A program made the translations under genes and the position numbers. Shown piece by piece: positions 57,200 through 64,000 of a DNA stretch of 64,000 nucleotides. Source of the DNA: Atherix ibis (Eukaryota; Arthropoda; Insecta; Diptera; Athericidae); the NCBI GenBank assembly GCA_958298945.1, contig OY282606.1, positions 73,209,622-73,273,621 on the forward strand, read 5' to 3'. A model generated the notes under the pieces. The model worked only from the letters and a program-made list of their open reading frames with translations. It was not told the origin of the DNA and did not search any database. Position 1 is the stretch's first letter; each line of letters begins with the position of its first letter.

Positions 57200-58255
57200 A
57201 TCCAATATTGGTAGGCCTGAAAGTAGCCACGTTCTGCCATAATTATGATAGATAGTAGCTAATTCACCGTATTATTAGTCAAACTATTGCCCCCAATGGA
57301 TTCATCTCTCATAGGAAGCCCAAGTGAGTTTACCAAATCCCGCACTGTGCTAGTACGTTGCTCTGAAGTCTTCATCGGTACAGTCTCTGCCGTTCGTTCT
57401 TCAAAAGTAGTTTCTAAATATCCCTCCATCTGAAGTTAAAGATTCTATTTAACTTTGTTTAATTTTTTGTTGATAAATCTGACAAGTAATTTGAACAATA
57501 TAGCAGAAAGTGTCATAAAATTCTACATTATTTGAAAAATAAAAAATTATCTTAACTTTTTATATGGATAATTCAGAGAATTCGAAACGATATACCAGGC
57601 TATCCATGCATGAGAACAAGAACTAGTACCTGTATTCGATTACAAGACATCTACAGAAGCTAATTTATCCTTGATTAGTCCTCTTGACCTTTATTCCTCT
57701 TCCAAATAAGTACGTACCCAAAAAGTAAAACTTTTGAAGAGGAGTAAATTTTCGAAGGGTTTATTTTTTGATCCGGAAAGGAGCACATCATACCTTTTAC
57801 CTTAATACGACACGAGTGTACATATAATGTGCTTAAGTCCTAAAATGAGTATAGTATTTCGAAATAAATATATGTAATAAATTTTCAATAAGCCAACTCA
57901 TTCTAAACATGTAAATTATTAGAAGAGATTTTTTCTGTAAATATAAGAAAATTTGTTGTTGGTTAAAAGTTATTTTGTTTCATACAAAAAACAAACCTTC
58001 TTGTCGGATTATTCGCAACAATAAACTTTTATCTGTTTTCCATGTTATTCATAAAAAAAAAGCTTTGCTATTTCTAGGTCAATTATTATAGACCATCAAT
58101 TTGATGATAATATAAGAAGCCATAAGAAAATATCTGTAAATGTAGAATGAAAAAAAAACAACTACGAAAAGAAGGCACTCCTACACCGAAAGCGATAGTG
58201 TCTTCGTATTATTCGTTAAAAGTATGGATTTTGATGATATAAGACCAACTGTGAT
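57200..58255. other. Non-coding stretch
   Basis: No gene or element is recognised. Confidence 0.5.
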
Positions 58256-58257
58256 TA

Positions 58258-58258
58258 C

Positions 58259-58295
<37 letters not shown>
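58258..58295. repeat. (ATT)n microsatellite
   Basis: About twelve uninterrupted ATT units. Confidence 0.95.
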
Positions 58296-58299
58296 GCGA

Positions 58300-59790
58300 A
58301 TATAAAAGATTATTTAGTAACAAAAGAGAAATACTAATATCAATATTTTTGAGGTTAGAATATCTGCTCTAATAACTTTAGTTTGTGGAGGAATCTATCG
58401 TAAAAATTTGCTTGCTCTCATTTTAATATAATTGATATTTACGCCTTTTTCGCTTTTTTCGCATTCTTTTGATGATTTTGCTTTGCAAAAAACTTCCGTC
58501 AAACAGATTAACTATAGAATTAAGGTGGGAGAAATATTTTGTTATCATTCATATTTTAGTTTGAGGTCATAAAAATAATAAAATTCCGAAATGTATTCGT
58601 GCTGAAATTTATTTTCACATCATTCTTATTTAAAAAGAAAAAAAACTTTACTAAAATCTTCTATAATCGCATGCTAAAAAGTAACAAATACTACTACAAA
58701 AAACAACGAAAAATAAATAAAAAAGCAAATTCAATAAATTGCGACTGAATAGAACTACACACCTTCATTAGTATTAATAATCCAAAAACTGCCTCTAGGT
58801 AATATTTATCAACGCCTCTATTCACTTTTAAGATTCATTAAGTCCTAAAAAGATGTTTTTTTTTAAGAGGGGGATGGTGATTTTCTAAAGATTTTTACAT
58901 TAAGCGGGACATGTAGTGCTCATTTTGAATACTACAATATCTATGAATTTATTGTTCGTCTAATACTCCTCGCATCATCACTATTTAAAGGAATTAAGTG
59001 GGTTTCTGCAAAGTTATAATTAATTAAACGTAGCTAACTTCATCTACTTTCATTCGGCTAACTTCATCTACTTTCATTCTTCTTCTTGTGGTCGCCTTGC
59101 TTCATTATTTCTTATTTATTGTTGTTTTTTTCAAAATATTTTATATTCTTAAACGTTTCTAGAATTACTTCTACCATTTTAATTTATAGTCCAATATGAA
59201 CAGGGATGTGATTCGAAAATAAATTTTCCCATTTTATTTTGTACTTATTTAAGATAATTATCTTTCGTATTGCGTGTTTTAGTATTCAAAGTTATTGAAC
59301 TTTTTTGCATTATTATTTTTCCTGTTGCGTAAAAGGTAGAAGGACGTGTCTATAGTATTTATTGTATAGGTGGATTTATTATTCCATTTATTATTTTTTT
59401 TGCCATTATTAAATATAACTAATAAGTGTAGGTAAAAGTATTTACGTATTTAAAAGCATTAAGACTTGTTCATGTTGAAAGTATAGTTGGCTAAATCTGG
59501 CAACAAAAGGTATGAACACAATTCCATCAATAACGACAAACTCATCTTCAGGGAATGCACACAATTACGACAACGCTTTTATCATCGAATTCTACCTTCT
59601 TTTTAATTCTGTCGTTGCCGTTATAAAGGTAAGAAAAATTGTATGTATGAGGTTAATTGAACATAAAAATTGCATTAAGCGAAAATATGAATAATAAACT
59701 GAATAGATAACATTTCTTTACTCATTTCAATTGAAGAACTAGAAAGTTTACCATAAACTCTGGTTATTTTTTTATATAATTATGTGTACA
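58300..59790. other. AT-rich non-coding stretch
   Basis: No gene is supported. It includes a 24-bp tandem duplication listed separately. Confidence 0.5.
59033..59079. repeat. 24-bp tandem duplication
   Basis: The unit GCTAACTTCATCTACTTTCA-TTCG (59033-59056) is repeated immediately (59057-59079). Confidence 0.9.
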
Positions 59791-59796
59791 TCTTAC

Positions 59797-60030
59797 TTTT
59801 CTCAGACAATGTACTTATTATGTGTACTTCTTACTTTTCATAATTTTAGAAGAGAAATAAGCAGACTCATGTTTTGAGCAATAATAAATAAGCTTACTTT
59901 TATTGATACGATTAATTACAATTATAAAAATATTAAAATATTGTAAAACAAAATTTCGTAAAATATTTGATCTAATATTGGTCTTTAAGTCTATTAATTT
60001 GCATATCTCGATTTTGACAGTTGACAGTTC
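59797..60030. repeat. Dispersed repeat, copy 2
   Basis: Second copy of the repeat at 53797-54010, same orientation, sharing TTTTGAGCAATAATAAATAA and TTGTAAAACAAAATTTCGTA. Adjacent to the left unit of the 500-bp duplication, so both may be parts of one longer element. Confidence 0.7.
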
Positions 60031-60059
60031 TGTTCAAATTTTTTCGATAATACATTTGT

Positions 60060-60560
60060 TAGAACGCACACACTTGCAAAATAACCTTTCACGAAACACT
60101 TCGTATACTGCTATAAAAACTTCCTATTTACTGTCGTGAAGAATAAAACTATTTATTCAAATGTATTTATTTATAATTACTTGTTCGTAAACTATTTAAA
60201 ATTTTATAAAACCGCAGTTATACTTTCACTTCGCGATAAGTATCTAAATATCAACAAAAGTATGCAAGATTGGAGTGATTTTAAAGTCTCCAGAAGTCTA
60301 CAAAATTTAACCACTTGATATTTACAAAATAAATAATAAACCTAAAATAGAATTGCATTTAATATCAGATTGGAAAAAAAAATATTTTGTTTACAATTTA
60401 ATTATGTTTTTGGAATTCGAAAAATTTCTATTACGAAAACTAGATGCCAGTGGATGTCATGTCTACATAAAAATATCTACAAAAATGTATGCAAGCAGTA
60501 CGAATTCTTGCCGCTTTTGAAATAAGACGAAAAATTACGTGTACCTATCCAGATATTCTT
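60060..60560. repeat. ~500-bp direct repeat, left unit
   Basis: Landmarks shared with 61740-62285, in order: CTTCCTATT, AACTATTTAT, TTTCACTT...CGATAA, AAAAGT..GCAAG, AAGTCTACAAAATT, ACTTGATATTTAC, AAATAAATAATAAACCTAAA, GCCAGTGGATGTCATGTCTA, and GCCGCTTTTG. No ORF. A/T-rich. Confidence 0.75.
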
Positions 60561-61739
60561 TGATATTTCTCAATAGGTAAACAATGCATTCCTAAAAACG
60601 TACGCACATGCAAAATAACAGAAATGATGTAAATCAGCGGGAGCCAATATTAAGTTTCAGTATGCGATTGAAGCGGTTCATTTCAAACCATTTTGATATG
60701 TAATATCATTTATACGTAAACAAATAGATTTTTTAAATATTGCGGGTTTTGTTGTTTGTTGAAATTAGTTTTGGAAATTTGCAATAAAACACAATATTCT
60801 ATTTCAAATATTATTTATTTATTTATTTATTATATTTTCATTTTATTTATTTCACTATATATACTATTATTTATTAAAATATAATTATAAAGTGGACGAG
60901 TATATAAAAATATAAATTGCAAGTTATTTAATTATATCAAAACAATTATGTGCACAAATAAAAATCCATTCTAAAAATTCAAAATGAATTATCATAAATG
61001 AGAGAATGTGATATTATGTTGAAATTAAAACCACATGACAACTTAGTCAATATATATTTTAATGTTAAACAAGCATATGTAAATATTAAAAGCTTTTTTA
61101 AAATATAAATGTATGTTTGTGAATTGAAATGGTAATTTAAATATGTATTTGCATTTAAATTAAATTAAAAAACAAAGCCTTTGTTACATAGAACATTACA
61201 TCAAATTCTTAATAATACAGAAATTCATTGTATACAACATTATAGCAAATGCTTTTAAACTAAATTACAAGGTGGAAAATTTAATATCCTTAAATAATTA
61301 ACAACTAATATTCTAAAAAATTGAAAACATTATTATTTAGTATATATATTACAAAATGGTCTAACAGAGCGCGCGAAAGCACAAATGTAAACAAATTTAT
61401 TTAAATAATAAGGCTACGGAATATACTTTATTTATTTTTAACATAATGAAAACAGCAATAGAAAACAGACTGAAAAATTCGTTCCCTTAAATTTTCTTAC
61501 ACACACTTTACGTACACCGGCACTGAACTATTTTCTGGTAAACATTGAACTGTCAACATCACATTTGTTTACATTTATTGAATGACGAACCTTACACTTT
61601 TTAATCACTTTTTAGACCAAATTAATCATTAAATGCTGTTAAGGCACATCACAAACTAAATTTTTTTATATTCTGTAGTAAAAATCAAGACATCAACTTA
61701 TCGAAAGATAGAAATACCCGGCTTCCTCATTCCGTTGAA
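60561..61739. other. AT-rich non-coding stretch between duplicate units
   Basis: No gene. A (TTAT)n run lies at about 60811-60832. Confidence 0.5.
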
Positions 61740-62285
61740 TTACCAACAATTCTATATAAAACACTTTGTTTTCTGAAATAAAAATTTCCTATTAAATGTT
61801 ATCAACAATATAACTATTTATATAAATACTTACTTTTTCATAAATACTTCAAAAAAGATAAAAACCACATTTTCACTTGCACTTTCCGATAAATGGCAAA
61901 ATAACCACTTTAAAAACAACAAAAGTGTGCAAGGATTTAGGTATGCTACCACCTTTATGGAGAATGATAATTTTTAAAACTCTCCGAAAGTCTACAAAAT
62001 TGTGGCGCTTGATATTTATTTGGTATTTACGAAATAAATAATAAACCTAAAATACAATTCTATTTCATATCAAAAGATTGTACAAAAAATAAAAATTGCC
62101 TGTAGTCGTGAAATTGATTGCAATAAAGAGTTAAAATTTCTATTATGAAAACAAGATGTCAGTGGATATCATGTCTACATAAAAAAATCTACTCAAAAGT
62201 ATGCAAGCGTTACTATTTCTCGCCGCTTTTGCAATAATTCAGCTAAAAAATTGCGTATACATACACGTATACGAAATCTGACGTT
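61740..62285. repeat. ~500-bp direct repeat, right unit
   Basis: Same orientation as the left unit, separated by about 1.2 kb, with roughly three-quarters identity by eye and small gaps. Confidence 0.75.
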
Positions 62286-62860
62286 AGGTATTCTTCAATC
62301 TAAGGTAGGAACACAATTACGACGGCAACTGCAAACATACCATAACTACAATTACTGTCGAAAATTAACGAAGTTGAACTACAACTGCAAAATTAAAACA
62401 AGATCTATTTCGGCGTTAAAAGAGTCAGAGTTTTGTGCATTCCTATAAGACTATGAAGGTTTCAAAATTTAGACAGCCTGACAAACCGCATGCAGTTTTC
62501 AGTTTCAGTCGTAACTGTGTGCCTACGATAAGGCAAGCGATCGATCGTGGCAGTTGGTGAGTGTGTGAAGGGGAATGTAAGTGTGGCGTTGTGCTGTGAG
62601 TTTGGCTGAGGATATAAAGGAATTCGTAAATCGATAAATTCCGCCCTATTATTATCAATATTTTTATATTAATATATACAATTCATTTATTTTATTACTT
62701 TACAAAAATCGGTTAACCATTTTACTTGTAAGACATTGGATGAAATTTAACCAATTTTATTGAGATTTGGTTAATACGAGTATTGAGATTTGGTGTTTTC
62801 TTAGGGTTAACTGACTAGTTTGATGTTATCGCTTTAACCTTATCCCCTTGTATGTATGTA
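62286..62860. other. Non-coding stretch
   Basis: No supported gene. A short segment near 62308-62325 (GAACACAATTACGAC) resembles 59555-59573. Confidence 0.45.
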
Positions 62861-62863
62861 CTA

Positions 62864-63098
62864 ATGAAGGAACATTACCTGTCCGATTAGCTGCACATAT
62901 AATTACTAGACATTTACTATTATTAACTTTATTCAGAAATACTCTCTCACTACTTAGCTATATTTTTACTAATTGGTCAAATTGCATTTTCAGTATTAGA
63001 ATCAGTAGTAGTAATTATTCAATCTTATGTATTTGCTGTATTAAGAATATTATATCCTAGAGGAGTAAATTAAACAAATGTCAACCCATTCAAATCAT
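62864..63098 (+). pseudogene. Nuclear mitochondrial insertion: atp6 end and cox3 start
   Basis: Translated with invertebrate mitochondrial style, 62864-63073 gives EGTLPVRLAAHIITRHLLL..., then SYIF-TNWSNCIF-type sequence across a frameshift, then QIAFSVLESVVVIIQSYVFA, VLRILYPRGVN and a TAA at 63071-63073. This is the C-terminus of ATP synthase subunit 6, a membrane protein of complex V. Four bases later ATG (63078) opens MSTHSNH, the start of cytochrome oxidase subunit III. The gene order is the normal insect mitochondrial order. The match stops after seven codons, at about 63098. Frameshifts and substitutions show it is a dead nuclear copy. Confidence 0.9.
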
Positions 63099-63239
63099 AC
63101 TGAAAATAAGTTTGTTATCATTTTCAATTTAAGGAATTAGTTTTGCTTTTTCAAAAGTTTGTGTTTTAATTAGATTAATAATTAAAAAAACGTATATTCT
63201 TGGGAGTACACATAGAACATCACGTTATTTTTTCAAATT

Positions 63240-64000
63240 TGAGGCTTTATTGTGGAAAAATGCTCATATATTCATGCTTCAAAGTATTATCCATCGCTAG
63301 CCACAATAAGGATTCCATATAGAAAAAAAATCGTCTTTTGAGGCGATCCACGAATCGACTTAATTTTTGGGTTACTATGTAATATCGGAAGTGCTGCTCA
63401 GCCAGGCCACGCGTTTTCGAACGGAAAAGGTAGTAGTCGGAATGGTCGATGTCTATTTCAGTGTTTCCAGGTAGATTTTAACCATCTTCGCCACATGTGG
63501 CTGAACATTCTCGTGATTTGCTCGTATTGTGGCCGTTTTTCATTCAATACTCGGCTCAAACGTAACAGTTGTATTTGGTAGCGAGCTCCTGCGATGGTTT
63601 TATCCAGTTGTAACAGCTCATAATATACCACGCCGAGGTGGTCACACCAAAAACATATCATGAGCTTCGAGGCATGGATGTTTGGCTTGGCCGTCGATGT
63701 TGATGCATGGCCGCGGCGTCCCCATATTTTTCTTCTTTTTGGATTATCGTAATAGATCCACTTTCCATCGCTAATCACAATACGATGCAGAAAACCATTA
63801 CTTTTTTGCCGTTGACGCAGTTATTTGCAGGTGAAAAAACGCGGTTCGACGTCTCTCGGCTTCAACTCAAATGGCACCCAATTTCCTTGCTTTTGAACAT
63901 TCTCAAGGCTTTCAAACGATGGAAAATGGCATGTTGAATTACGCCCAATGAATCTGCAAGTTCTTGTTGCATTTAACGTGGATCTTTATCCAGTAATGCC
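63240..64000 (-). pseudogene. mariner transposase fossil, cut by window end
   Basis: The minus-strand frame 63778-63458 reads MISDGKWIYYDNPKRRKIWG (first catalytic region, normally GDEKW), then ASTSTAKPNIHASKLMICFW, then CDHLGVVYYELLQLDKTIAG, then LNEKRPQYEQ. This is a mauritiana-group (Mos1-like) transposase. The block with the second catalytic Asp is missing after a frameshift. HSDYYLFRSKTRGLAEQHF (about 63450-63390, third Asp) and the C-terminal region follow to about 63240. The N-terminal half continues beyond the window. The left terminal repeat was not identified. Confidence 0.8.

Overview
This is AT-rich nuclear DNA from an insect, most likely a fly. The EF-hand exon at 55690-55833 reads as the Drosophila ecdysone-induced gene Eip63F-1. 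The core promoter at 31087-31122 is of fly type (TATA plus TCAGTT initiator). The mobile elements are insect families: several mariner lineages, rosa-type (DD41D-like) transposases, and jockey-, R1- and RTE-like retroposons. A tephritid fruit fly would fit, because rosa elements were described from Ceratitis, but the sequence does not prove the family. Only two loci look like working host genes, both on the + strand. Nearly everything else is transposon debris in long non-coding or intronic DNA.

Layout. 1-9240: non-coding DNA with an eroded retroposon RNase H (2540-2800), rosa-type fossils (3630-4500, 5460-5935) and a foldback mariner derivative (5975-6290). 9240-15170: an RNase H-bearing retroposon remnant, then a nested stack: a tRNA-like SINE copy split by a 5'-truncated retroposon with exact 14-bp target duplications, itself carrying a small mariner-type element. 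15170-22500: AT-rich DNA with one eroded mariner-like copy and one orphan R1-like 3' end. 22511-24640: an eroded R1-like element on the minus strand. 24735-25055: a second SINE copy. 27181-29948: two mariners in opposite orientations. 31087-31813: a complete small gene with TATA box, initiator, signal-peptide exon, 98-nt intron, six-cysteine exon and polyadenylation signals. 34326-35571 and 40466-41646: two more mariners. 41880-50850: jockey, rosa, RTE-like and R1-like fragments, ending in a fairly fresh jockey copy with a 45-nt poly(A) tail. 53000-57195: more debris around the Eip63F-1 exon. 57200-64000: AT-rich DNA with a ~500-bp duplication, a mitochondrial atp6-cox3 insertion (62864-63098) and a mariner cut by the window end.

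The best candidate for something new is the 31.4-kb gene. It encodes a predicted 77-residue secreted precursor with a C-x4-C-x3-C-x9-C-x4-C-x-C pattern, a GXC gamma-core, an Arg-Arg site just before the cysteine domain and no acidic residue in the mature part. This is the architecture of a defensin (CS-alpha-beta) peptide, but with an unusually short first loop. A second theme is a scatter of unrelated, nearly perfect short-spacer inverted repeats (arms 12-30 bp). In several cases they look like local template-switch events rather than transposon ends.
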